Origin: a virus
IMG/VR virus record: IMGVR_UViG_3300009008_000068
Coordinates: 1-47,345 of that record
Strand: one strand, 5' to 3'
DNA length: 47,345 bases
Numbering within the stretch: position 1 is the first letter of the stretch; the number at the start of each line of letters is the position of its first letter. The notes beneath the pieces are model-generated. The model was not told where the DNA came from and did no database searches. It saw only the letters and a list, made by a program, of their open reading frames with translations. A program made the position numbers and the translations under genes. Of the stretch, positions 27,983 to 38,000 are shown piece by piece.

Positions 27983-30900
27983 TTACTCCTCTCCTAAAGT
28001 GCTGGCAGACTGAGCGATGGATTCTGCTTGCGCAGAGGTCACCAAACTTCCGGTTTTCATCGTTTTGATGGACTCGTTTATGGCCTCCAGAGTGCTCTGG
28101 CGAGGGTTCTCAGTGGGGCGTCCCCGGATATTCCTCTGGAAATCCTCCCAATCTGCCCGCTTCCTGGCGATGGCCAAAGCTTGTGCCCGATCTATTTCAC
28201 TCAACTCTTCGACTCCGTCGATCTCTGTGAACGTCTCGATAACCCCGATGTCCTGCGATTCCAGAATCGTAGCGAAGTCGGTAGACATGGCCTCCATCAA
28301 AACCCCGGCTTCCATGGGGCGCAGGTCGGAGACATCCAGACGACTCTGATGGAAATTGAGATCGGCCAGAGAGTATGCAGCATTCCCAGCCGAGAGTTTT
28401 TGTACAGCATCCCTCTGATCCGCAAAGAAGTTCTCAGGGCGGTACCGAAGCTCATCCCCATCTACCCTGAGAATCCCGATGTCAAGAAGCTCTTGCTCCG
28501 AGTATGTCTCTTCCAAAGAAGACACCAATGCGGCTTTCGCAATCTGGTAGTCCTTGTAGTCTTGTGAGCCTTGTTCCTTGCCGCTCTTGTGCAAGTTATC
28601 GAGGTACTGTTCGAGGACAGTTTGGTCGATTGCAGCCATGGGATCTGCATTCATCAACTGATTGAGCACATTGTCCTTGGAGACCCCGACTCCTCGACCG
28701 TAACGATATGAACCGATTACTTGATAGCCTTGGGCATCCGAGACCGGGAAGATGGGGCTTTCGATTGTCTTTACTGTCGCTGCCTCCTTTGAGTCCAGCC
28801 CCCCCTTGGTCATACTCAAACCGGTGAACGCTTCCATGGCTGTGTTGGCATCGTACATGAGAGTTTTGACTTTCTTCCACTTTTTGTTGGGGTCTTTTGT
28901 GCTCTCAAATACTTTATCGCCCTCAGCCTCGGCAAATGCTTTACGTTCTTCGTAGGACTTCATGAGCCTTTGTGCGAATTTCCTCCCCATCGCTTCTGAA
29001 ATCGAGTTAGTCAAAATCATCTTGTTCTTGATCCCCTGTTCCCTGATTGCAGGTCTCGCAAGGATCTCTTCAATTGTCCCGAGGAAATTCTCATCCGTGA
29101 GATCCGGATATGGGCCTGGGGTCACATCAGTCTGATTCTCCGTAATTGATTCCGGCATGATATTCCATGCAATCTCAAGAATGTCATTCAATACATCACT
29201 TTCTGAGGCTTTCTTGACAACAATCAGCTTGAACTCTCTGATTGCCACATCCCTGATAGCAACCATAATAGGAGGAAGTCTCGTTTTCTTCTTTGTGCGG
29301 GTACTCTTTTTGCCTTCCGCTTTCACATCGAAGTACCCAAATGCGATGTTCTGGATCTCAGACGTTGGTAAAATCGTTCTCGTGCCGCCCGTCTCGACCG
29401 CCAGCCCTTTCTTTACGCTGACCCCATATTTGTAGAGAGCTTCAGGTTTCGGGTCTTCGATGCTCGTGATGTCGGGCAAGAATCCAAGTCCGACTTGAGG
29501 CCCTCCCTGAAGATCCTCATCTCCTTGTTGATTCGGTGTCGGGTGCGCGCATGAATAATAGCGATATGTCCCCGGGGCACTCTTGTCCGAGAAAACACAT
29601 TTCTTATCCCTCAACAAATCCAACAGGGTGCGGGAATTCTCGAAATCATCGAAGTCAGGATTCTGCCCTTTCAGTTCGATCCCAACAAGCCCAGTAATCG
29701 CTTTCAGAATCTCGATATACTCGATTGCATCCTGGTCAACCCCGGCCTTTTCTGCCAATGACGCTTTGTTAGCTTCGGCATTCGCAACCTCGGTTTTCTT
29801 CTTCGCAATCTTTGCGGCCACCTCTTTCGCCTTGGCCTGAACTGCTGTGTCGTCGCTGTTCAGATAGTTCTCGTAATCTGCCTCCAGTTTGTTCAACTCG
29901 GCCAAAAGGCTGTTGAGTTTTCCTGTCGCTGTCGTGATAGCCTCTGTGGTCTTCGCAGACAACTGACTGAAGGCATCTGCGACCTTCGAGAGGTTGATGG
30001 TCTGGGAGGAGGCATCGGGGGGATCTTGCCCCACGAGAATTGTGACCACATCGTCTGATCTGTCTTTCTTGTATGTGTAAGCCCCGGTATGCTCATTGTA
30101 TTCGTCATAGACCCGAGTGATGATGTTGCCTTCATTCGCTGCCAATTCGAGAAGATTCTTCAATACCTCGGGCTTCGAGAGATCGGCAACTCCACCATCA
30201 GGGGCCAACGAGTAAAGCGGGTTGATTTCATTCGGGTCAAGTGCCATTACGACATTGGGGAAACCCTTGAGCAACTTCTTTTTGACCCCCCCCTTAGTGT
30301 CTATGATCCCTAATGGGCGTGGTGCCATGTACGCCTTATCCAAATGAATATCGTCAATTCCATTGCCCTGCATTTTCCCGGGAGCATAGAACTTGGCTCT
30401 TTTCGCCAACAACTGCAGGCTCGTCGTACACTGGCCCCCATACTGGAAACTGTGACTGAAAGAGTTGCAATAGTAAAAAGCGTCCAGATAGGGAATGTAA
30501 ACCGGGTACCCTGGCCGTAGCTCAGGTCGCAGAGGGATCGTCAGGGAAGCATAGTTTGTTCCCGCATTGAGCACGTCCAACCGGTTGACGGCGGCGTAAA
30601 ACATTGCCCTCGCACTATTGAAATACGAGGTTTCAAAACTCTGCCCACGCCACCCAAACTGAGCCACGAGCCTGAAATCGATGTACTGACCCTGCACCCC
30701 CCACTCATTTTCCATCCCGGTGCCTAACATATTCTTGAAGTGCGGCCCCTTGACGGTCATGTACGTAACTTCAGGTTCCTTCTCCGAGAAGTTGAGACTA
30801 ACGATATCAATGTCTTCGATGCGGTAGATCCGTGAGGTGCTCGTATCGAGGTTGTAAAAAGGAGGCTTGAAAACCAGATCTCCATCCACATCCTGGTAGA

Positions 30901-32788
30901 ATTCGAACCCGGTGATCTCACAAACCTTCTGGGCGATGTCCATCTTGGTTTCATAGGTGGACTCGAACAAATTCACCTCACCCATCTGCCCGATGTCTTT
31001 CACGAACGCAATCATCTCAAAGAGGTTGATTTCATTCGCCCCTTCATGAGATTGTGCGCCGAATCCTGCAATGTCGATACCGGCCTTCTCAATCGCTTTC
31101 TTCTTTTTGGGTTTTACAAGGCCCAGAGTCATAGCCGTGCTGAATATCCGATAGGCATCGTCTTTCTGATCCCCTTTAGGATAACGTTTCTTGAACAGGG
31201 CATTGACCGCAGAGGTGGAAAGCCGCCCGAGGAAAGCAGCCTGCGAAGCATTGAAGAGATGTCCCGTCGCACCATGCATACGCAACTTCATCATCGTCGT
31301 ATTGAACCGTTGCTGCCAATACTTGAGATTCAACGAAAAGAGTGCCTCTGCGTGTTCATTATTGCCAATCTTTGCTGCTTGATTGGTCTTCTGGCTTAAT
31401 GCCCAACCAACCCCTTGTGCTGCACCCCCCACATCTCGGTACAACTTGTAGATGATTTCGTAGGGGTGCCAACCGGTGAAATTGTGCCCAATGAAGGTAG
31501 TTCTATTCTTGGAGCCGGGGGCGCGGGCACCAAAATGCGAAGCACTGGTGCTCATTGCGTGGTAGCTCCAGAAGTACAACATGGAACCGCAATTCAAGGA
31601 AGCCGTTTGAAACCCCCCGCTATACGCATGGTCAGCCTGAGTAACAACCCCGTGGAACACATGATAGTAGGGGTACGCCATCAGGTCATCAGAAGGCTTC
31701 TTTCGATGAACCACAGGGGGTCTGGTCTGGGGTGGGATCAGATCGGAATCTATAGCATCGATAAGCTCTTGGGCACTATCGTCCCGGTTCTTCTCTACCG
31801 TAGAAAGCACCGAAAGCGGGTAATGATGCGCCTTGGCAGTCATCCCACTACCACCGGGGCCATATGCCTGATTCACCGGCCCGTGCCCTTGGTTGTATGC
31901 GGCTAACACTTTGTACCAATCGGTCTCACCTGTCGCTTCATCTGTGTAATAATTCACAACCAACCAGTGCAAGTGAGCGGTACCCATCCGGATATTGGCT
32001 TCATTGTTCTGGAGAAGGAACGCCTCATCTACTTCATCAGGGTTGTATCCGGCTTCTCTTGCCCGGTCTTTCGCAGTCCCCGCTTTCAACTGCATGAGGC
32101 CGGTGGCCCCCACACTATTCGGTGGGCAATACTTGAAGTTAGACTCGATTGCCATGGTAGCTTTCACAATGTCAGGAGGAACATTGTAATCCATTGCGGC
32201 TTGATTTATGTATTCGTCGAACTGGTCGTTGTCCTCAATGTAGCCCGACAGGTCTTTATAATCCCCGTCCCGTGCTTCTTTCCCCTCTTCCATTGATGCT
32301 GCTGTCGTATTATCAAAGGAAGGATTCACAGCTTTATCAGCCATCTCCGCAAGTTCTTCATCACCAGCCGCATCATCGGATACTACTTTCGCTTTCTGGG
32401 CCGTCTCATTGTAGATCCCCGACTCCTGATCCACATAGTCGCTGACATAGCGGAACAACCCCCTCACGGGGAAGTAGCCCCGCATATAAACGTGGATCTC
32501 TAATCCGGGGCGCAGAATAAACTGGGCGTCCCGAATGAAGGGGTCGGCACTATGGACGGGGATCGAAAGACTGATATTTGCGGAGGCCCCACCCGGATCT
32601 GTCCCCGCATCCACACTCACGGCAGTAATGTACGGTTGAATGTTGACACGCCGCCTTTTCCCTTGAGCCAAATCCCCAGGGATTGTCAAATCACCATTGA
32701 CGTACACGAGACAATCCGGAGTATACTGAACTACTTTCTTCTGGTTCAGCTTCCAGGAGCCTACATAGGGGCGGTTCTCAATACCCAC
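27983..32788 (-). CDS. Baseplate hub protein with inserted lytic transglycosylase domain
   Basis: A 1601-residue protein starting with GTG that overlaps the preceding TAG by one base (TAGTG). The hub-like part (T4 gp27/P2 gpD type) is in two pieces: residues ~1-125 (RPGLEIHVYMRGYFPVRGLF near 93-112) and ~370-820, resuming with YHVFHGVVTQADHAYSGGFQ. Between them, residues ~190-335 form a family-1-like soluble lytic transglycosylase: catalytic Glu215 in AIESNF, GATGLMQL (227-234) and LAAYNQG (295-301). These would cleave peptidoglycan glycan strands during injection. The C-terminal ~770 residues have no recognised fold and include an Ala/Lys/Glu coiled coil at about 933-1029. The protein should form the ring between tube and spike. 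Placement before the spike gene supports this. Both halves of the hub read as one frame, so the insertion is in-frame and probably functional. Confidence 0.87.
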   Translation of the reverse strand: MGIENRPYVGSWKLNQKKVVQYTPDCLVYVNGDLTIPGDLAQGKRRRVNIQPYITAVSVDAGTDPGGASANISLSIPVHSADPFIRDAQFILRPGLEIHVYMRGYFPVRGLFRYVSDYVDQESGIYNETAQKAKVVSDDAAGDEELAEMADKAVNPSFDNTTAASMEEGKEARDGDYKDLSGYIEDNDQFDEYINQAAMDYNVPPDIVKATMAIESNFKYCPPNSVGATGLMQLKAGTAKDRAREAGYNPDEVDEAFLLQNNEANIRMGTAHLHWLVVNYYTDEATGETDWYKVLAAYNQGHGPVNQAYGPGGSGMTAKAHHYPLSVLSTVEKNRDDSAQELIDAIDSDLIPPQTRPPVVHRKKPSDDLMAYPYYHVFHGVVTQADHAYSGGFQTASLNCGSMLYFWSYHAMSTSASHFGARAPGSKNRTTFIGHNFTGWHPYEIIYKLYRDVGGAAQGVGWALSQKTNQAAKIGNNEHAEALFSLNLKYWQQRFNTTMMKLRMHGATGHLFNASQAAFLGRLSTSAVNALFKKRYPKGDQKDDAYRIFSTAMTLGLVKPKKKKAIEKAGIDIAGFGAQSHEGANEINLFEMIAFVKDIGQMGEVNLFESTYETKMDIAQKVCEITGFEFYQDVDGDLVFKPPFYNLDTSTSRIYRIEDIDIVSLNFSEKEPEVTYMTVKGPHFKNMLGTGMENEWGVQGQYIDFRLVAQFGWRGQSFETSYFNSARAMFYAAVNRLDVLNAGTNYASLTIPLRPELRPGYPVYIPYLDAFYYCNSFSHSFQYGGQCTTSLQLLAKRAKFYAPGKMQGNGIDDIHLDKAYMAPRPLGIIDTKGGVKKKLLKGFPNVVMALDPNEINPLYSLAPDGGVADLSKPEVLKNLLELAANEGNIITRVYDEYNEHTGAYTYKKDRSDDVVTILVGQDPPDASSQTINLSKVADAFSQLSAKTTEAITTATGKLNSLLAELNKLEADYENYLNSDDTAVQAKAKEVAAKIAKKKTEVANAEANKASLAEKAGVDQDAIEYIEILKAITGLVGIELKGQNPDFDDFENSRTLLDLLRDKKCVFSDKSAPGTYRYYSCAHPTPNQQGDEDLQGGPQVGLGFLPDITSIEDPKPEALYKYGVSVKKGLAVETGGTRTILPTSEIQNIAFGYFDVKAEGKKSTRTKKKTRLPPIMVAIRDVAIREFKLIVVKKASESDVLNDILEIAWNIMPESITENQTDVTPGPYPDLTDENFLGTIEEILARPAIREQGIKNKMILTNSISEAMGRKFAQRLMKSYEERKAFAEAEGDKVFESTKDPNKKWKKVKTLMYDANTAMEAFTGLSMTKGGLDSKEAATVKTIESPIFPVSDAQGYQVIGSYRYGRGVGVSKDNVLNQLMNADPMAAIDQTVLEQYLDNLHKSGKEQGSQDYKDYQIAKAALVSSLEETYSEQELLDIGILRVDGDELRYRPENFFADQRDAVQKLSAGNAAYSLADLNFHQSRLDVSDLRPMEAGVLMEAMSTDFATILESQDIGVIETFTEIDGVEELSEIDRAQALAIARKRADWEDFQRNIRGRPTENPRQSTLEAINESIKTMKTGSLVTSAQAESIAQSASTLGEE
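31784..32221 (-). other. SLT (lytic transglycosylase) domain inside the hub gene
   Basis: This span encodes hub residues ~190-335. It has the three motifs of soluble lytic transglycosylases in order: ES with the catalytic Glu215 (codon 32144-32146), GLMQL, and AAYNQG. It interrupts what is otherwise a continuous hub domain, flanked by acidic, flexible linkers (residues ~126-190 and ~336-368). Domain limits are estimates by eye. Confidence 0.85.
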
Positions 32789-34137
32789 TAGCTATTCCCC
32801 CTTGGATTGAAATAAGGTTGTCTCGGTACCGGCTGCACGGCTTCCGTCGATATAACGCTGGGGGCTACAATCCCCTGCGAAGAGACTGATAATGACGTGG
32901 CCAGATTACCTTGTGAAGCCGTGGTTTCAGTTGTGTCCGAGGCGATCAGTACCGCAGGGCCATTCACTTGATCGGAGGATTCTGCGGGAGAGGGTACCGG
33001 GAGAGGGTTCTCAGCATTCCCTGTCGTATCCGTGGTGAGGCGGGGATCGTTTTCAGCCATATTTGGGGAGTTGATCGGTTTGATCAATCCGACAGGCGGC
33101 TGATGCCGGTCGTATTTCTGGACAACTGTGAAATCCAGATCGAAGGTGATGCCACCACCAGGTTGGGCTTCTTCATACCCCCAATTGAATGAGTTGAAGT
33201 TCCCCACATAAGTGAACTGGTCATAGTCGATGCTCACAACCCCGATCAAAGGGTGTGCCTGTGACTGCCCCAGAATATCGTAGATGTACCCATTGTTCTT
33301 GAAGAAAGCCAGGAGACTCATCAACTGCTGGAACGAGGCTGAATCCCGCTTCGAAGCAAACTGTACACCCGTGGGGACGTTCGTGTGCCACGCCTTCGGA
33401 TCAAAGCTCCCCTGTCCTGCATAGAAGGCTCCGATGCGCCCTGAGAAGGTCATCCTGGCTTGTTCTTCCCCATATGCCTGGAACACAAGACCCGTGCGGG
33501 TTCTCTCGTTGTACTGTTGAATCTTCTGGTACTGGATCTGAAAGCTCTCCGGGTTGATGAACAAAGTAAGCGGGGGCATGTTCAAAACCCGCTCCAACTG
33601 CATCCCGATATTCTGAGCCGTCTTCATATCGGTAATGGTGGGGGCATTCTTGTTTTTCAGTTCGACGTTACCTTTGGCTGCTGCGGGCGACCCTGAAGTA
33701 TTGGGTCTGCCCCCGACAGTGTACTGCTCCATGACAGAAGTTTTGTTGCCGTCTACAGCATCAGCATTCTGGGTGGAGAGTTGCTCTTTTGAGAGCATGA
33801 AGTTCTGATTATTGCCCGAGGCGATGTCTCCAACCAGGCCCAGTTGAATGGGCTTTCCTTTCGTCCCCTTTTCGTCTCCGCGCAATAGGGCAGGACGTTC
33901 CATGTAAAGGAGTGGGGGCATAATCTGGAGGGTGAAGGGGGAAAGCAACCGCAGGAGAGTGTTGGTGCCTTCCATGGGCGTCGAGTATTGCTGCTCAAAC
34001 TGAATTGCGGTTTCGGAGCCAGTCCCGACTTTGTAATCCCCGGCTACAGGGATTCCTACGGTATCCAAATCCCCGGTGCCGAAATCATCCAGCGCACCAG
34101 CTACTTTGTCCCACAGGTTTTGTTCGTCTCCCGCCAT
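32788..34137 (-). CDS. Baseplate/tail-initiation protein, longer paralogue (449 residues)
   Basis: Paralogous to the preceding 299-residue protein. Shared blocks in the same order: LFINPESFQIQYQKIQQYNE (here) against LHVNPTTMKFSYTKQIERIQ; LLAFFKNNGYIYD against MLALFHSNGSVYD; and GNFNSFNWGYEEAQ against GWFNSFSVQEAAA. This NP.....Y.K plus F..NG..Y pattern occurs in phage proteins encoded between the tape measure and the hub, where T4 has gp53/gp48/gp54-type functions and Bacillus PBSX has XkdP. The N-terminal ~180 residues and the Pro/Ser/Thr-rich C-terminal ~90 residues are extra. It starts in TAATG overlap with the previous gene, implying coupled translation. Role: probable tube-baseplate junction or hub-proximal protein. 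Confidence 0.65.
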   Translation of the reverse strand: MAGDEQNLWDKVAGALDDFGTGDLDTVGIPVAGDYKVGTGSETAIQFEQQYSTPMEGTNTLLRLLSPFTLQIMPPLLYMERPALLRGDEKGTKGKPIQLGLVGDIASGNNQNFMLSKEQLSTQNADAVDGNKTSVMEQYTVGGRPNTSGSPAAAKGNVELKNKNAPTITDMKTAQNIGMQLERVLNMPPLTLFINPESFQIQYQKIQQYNERTRTGLVFQAYGEEQARMTFSGRIGAFYAGQGSFDPKAWHTNVPTGVQFASKRDSASFQQLMSLLAFFKNNGYIYDILGQSQAHPLIGVVSIDYDQFTYVGNFNSFNWGYEEAQPGGGITFDLDFTVVQKYDRHQPPVGLIKPINSPNMAENDPRLTTDTTGNAENPLPVPSPAESSDQVNGPAVLIASDTTETTASQGNLATSLSVSSQGIVAPSVISTEAVQPVPRQPYFNPRGNS

Positions 34138-35036
34138 TATTCGTTATCCTTTAGCTTCTTCGCTGCCGCATCCCAGATCCCTACCGCCAATTGCCCGAAG
34201 ACCCCCGATTTCTGGATCGCAGTCTTGGCCTGTGCCCCGTAGGACTTCGCCGCATCTGTTTTCTTCGCCCGTTTTCTAGTGCCCGAAGGCGTTTTCTTTG
34301 ACCCCTTCCGCTCCGACACCTTCTGTCCACTAATCTCCCCCTCAGGAACAATAATGCTTCCTACGTCCCGCAAAGTTGCTCCTGGCATCTCAGAGGGATC
34401 GGGGTTATCAAATCGAGACGGGAATTCTTGTGGCATCATAGTCGTTTTGAAGGACATCAGTTCTTTGTGGATCTGAAACTCTGCGGACAAATCGAACTGA
34501 TATGGTTTCGCCGCTGCTTCCTGCACACTGAATGAATTGAACCACCCCAAATGAACACCCTCATCGAATGTCACCTTGATGATTCCCTGAAAAACGATGT
34601 TCCCCTCTCCGTCGTAAACTGACCCATTGCTATGGAACAAGGCCAGCATATCGAGGTACTTGTCGTAGGCGATTGTTTCTCGGCGGGTACCTCCAAGGTC
34701 TTTAGCAAACGGGCCACCGGTGATGTTGGAGAGGCCGCTATAAAGGCGCATGAAGCCCCCTGTGGCCATTTCGAGGGACATCGTACCTGGACCTTCACCC
34801 CAATGCTGTTCGACAAAACCTCCCTTGGTCTGGATACGTTCAATTTGTTTCGTGTAGGAGAATTTCATGGTGGTGGGGTTCACATGAAGAACCATCTTGA
34901 GATTGCCCGGGAGCAGGCTGGTTTCGAGATCAGTTGCCAAGACATCAAACACGACAGGGCGAATACCCAGACCCAGATGGCCGTCGTCAGGAGATTGGAA
35001 GGCACTTTCAAAGATATGTCTAGGTTGCTGACTCAC
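34137..35036 (-). CDS. Baseplate/tail-initiation protein, shorter paralogue (299 residues)
   Basis: The compact member of the pair described for 32788-34137. The conserved core occupies residues ~45-195 (VNPTTMKFSYTKQ, GGFVEQHWGEGPGTMSLEMA, ALFHSNGSVYD, FQGIIKVTFDEGVHLGWFNS). The C-terminal ~85 residues are strongly basic (KGSKKTPSGTRKRAKKTDAA) and end in an amphipathic helix; a basic tail could touch DNA, the tape measure or the membrane. Its ATG overlaps the tape-measure TGA by 4 nt. Function by family position: the ring through which the tape measure and tube meet the hub. Confidence 0.65.
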   Translation of the reverse strand: MSQQPRHIFESAFQSPDDGHLGLGIRPVVFDVLATDLETSLLPGNLKMVLHVNPTTMKFSYTKQIERIQTKGGFVEQHWGEGPGTMSLEMATGGFMRLYSGLSNITGGPFAKDLGGTRRETIAYDKYLDMLALFHSNGSVYDGEGNIVFQGIIKVTFDEGVHLGWFNSFSVQEAAAKPYQFDLSAEFQIHKELMSFKTTMMPQEFPSRFDNPDPSEMPGATLRDVGSIIVPEGEISGQKVSERKGSKKTPSGTRKRAKKTDAAKSYGAQAKTAIQKSGVFGQLAVGIWDAAAKKLKDNE

Positions 35037-38000
35037 GCGGGCACAACTCCTGTCGCTTCAAGGGCACGTTTGACGGTGCGATAAACTTCATCTTGATTGC
35101 CACCATGGATATGGACAGCAACTTGGCCTCCACCACCCGTTGGGGCTGCAGCCCCGGCTCCTCGGGTCATCGTATCAATGGCACCCCCGGTGCGAGAACC
35201 CATGAGGCTGAGATCGTCGGCCTTGGAGAATTTGGTGACAAGCTCTGCCCCCTTGGAACCGAATCGAACGAGGAAGTCCTGCGCAACCCCCATGTGCCTA
35301 CTTAAAGTACCCCCAACGGCTCCTCCGGCAACGCCGACTCCTTGTTCCTCCAACATCTGCCAAACCGTCTTCTCTCCCCGTTTCTTGCGTAACCCTTCTT
35401 TAAGTTGTCTGGGGACTTTTCCAGCCAACAAAGCCTCTACCATCCCCCCAGCGGCCTCCCCCTTAATCCCAGCGGCTGCGACAACGTTTTCTGCCACTAA
35501 TCTTTTCTGTGCTTCTACATTTGCTTCTGCCCACTCTTCAGGTGCTGACTTCTGCATGAAATCTTCGAACTTGTTCGTCTTGGCGTTTTTGTCTTTTTGT
35601 AGTCTCTGCCCCCTCTTTTCGGCCTCGCTAATATCGTCTAGTATTGCAGACTGACCCTCCCCGGCTGTCAGTAACTTCGCACTTTCCTCCTCTCTGATTT
35701 TCTGCTCTAGGGCTGCTTTTCTTTCTGCCTGAAGAGTCTGTTTTTCTGTTTTTTTCGCAAGAATCTCGACAGCTTCCGCTACTTTATCTTTTTTCTTACC
35801 CACACTTTTCTCTAACTCAGACAACTCCGTTCCCCATGCTTTTGCTACAGCGGGCTTTCTCTTTTTACGAGCCTCCTCCTCGGGGCCACCATACGCACCA
35901 AACCCGGTGCCTGACACCCCAATCGCAACCTGAGTCGCTACATCTTGTTTAGAGATCCCTCTACCCCTCTCCCAAGCTTTCTTTTTTTTGTACGCTGCTG
36001 ATTCTTTTTTCAGTTCCTCTTGTGCTCTTGCTACGGCGACTTTTTCCTGACTGGTGCCTATAGTCTCCTCCCCCCACTCTTTTCCCATCCTTTCTTTAAC
36101 TGCCCTATCCACCTTCTTCCTCTTTTCTTCCGCGACAGCGTCCATCGCAGACGCCTCAAGAGAACCTGCTCCCGCTTTGTAGTCCCCTGTAACCTTCAAC
36201 AATTTCTTGAGTCCCTCCTCATCTGTGAGATTCAGTAGAATATCGGAAGCCTTATTTAACTTTTGGATATGTACTCGGAACGCCTTCGCATTTTCTACTC
36301 GGTTCTTGATTTCCGCTTCGATTGCTTTTCGTTCTTCAGGGTCTTTGGCACCTGCCAACTTGGTTTTTAAACCCGGAATCGCTCCTTCTTGCTCTGTTAC
36401 TTTTTTCTGCGCATCTAGTATTCTTTTCGATATGTTGGACATGGCTATAGGGATGTCTGCTTTGACATCGTCTGAAAATTTGTCCCCAGTAATCCAACCT
36501 ACAATGCGTGAAATTTGGACCCAGATCTTCTCAAGGATCATCTGAATGCCATGCTCCAAACGATCTGCCATAGTGATCGTAGCTGTAGACACATTTCGGG
36601 TTAACTTCGTCATTTCACTGACATCTGACCTCTTAGAGGCTTCCATGAGGGCATCACCCTGCGTAGCGATATATTCCTCCATGTTCTCAATAGCGTCCTT
36701 CTGCTTGATCACATTCCCGTCGGCATCCACCGTGGCTTTGTATATCTTGCCGTCAATCTCTTTCACAAGGCCGAACTTCTCGGCTGTTTCCTTCTGGGAT
36801 GCAAGAAACTCTTTCATCACCTCAGAATCCTTCTCGGCATTCTTGAACCGGGCTATGTCCATCTTGGCCATTAAATCCCAGTTCCCGCTATACCCCTTCA
36901 TAGTTGTGACCAATTCGGTGAGGGCTTTCCCTGAGATTCCACTCATCCCCTCAAAGCCCATTGACTGTAGTTCGGATGTTAATTCTTCTACAGATTTTCC
37001 GGTAATCCCTTTGGTCGAGAAAGCTTTCGCCAACAGCACACGGCTCCCTGTCAACGTGTCCATATTTCTGGCCATGTCTCCTATCTCGCCGCTAGTTCCT
37101 TCCGACACCCGGATCAATCGATCCAACATCTTGGCCATGTCAGTGTCATAGAGGCGCATCTCAGAAACCATCTTGTTGGCAGTTTCGCTATCCATTTTCG
37201 ACAATGCTGCGACGAGATTCTTTTGAGTCTCTTTGGTGTTCTCCGTCAGTTTGCCCGTTTTGACCCCGTACTTTGCGAAGAAATCCTCAAGCAATTCGTA
37301 TGTCCTTGCTCCTGCTTTGCCTCCAGATTTTACTGTCCCCCCAGTTTGACCAAGAAACTCTCCTGCCGCGTCTCGACCCTCATATCCGAAAAGCCTCTTA
37401 TATGTCCCCGCCCCCGCTTTCATGATCGTTTTCCGGCGTTCCTTCATGTCCATATCAGCGAACCCCTCAGACAAACTCTGCACGAACTCACCTGCAAGCT
37501 TCGGGTTCATGAATTTGGACACATTCAAAAGAAGTGCCGCAGCCTCCTCCATTCGCATATTGAACATCGCCATTCCCGAAGTGGCTTGCAGCACCATCCC
37601 ATAGAATCTCTTCGTCCCAAATCCCGCCTGCATCGCCGCCTGAGTCACCGCTGCATATCTCTCAGCAATCTCCCCTAAAGAAAGATTCAGGGCTTCCATA
37701 TACTCAGCCATGCTGGTGGCAATTGCATCTGTCTTCTCACCAAGGAGCCGTGAGAAAGTCGCAGCCGTTTTTATTGCGCCCGCATAAGCCTGCATCTCCT
37801 CCTTGGCACCCTTGGCATCCCCACGAATCTCTTTTAATGTATAGCCTGCTTGAGAAAACGCATTGAGGACACCAATCGCCTCGTCTGTTTTCAAACCGAG
37901 ATCAAAGACATCCCACGACATCGCGGCACCACGAATGCTTTCCAGTCTCTTATGGATGTTCCCCAATCGGCTATCCATGATATCAAGCGGGCCGACTCCT

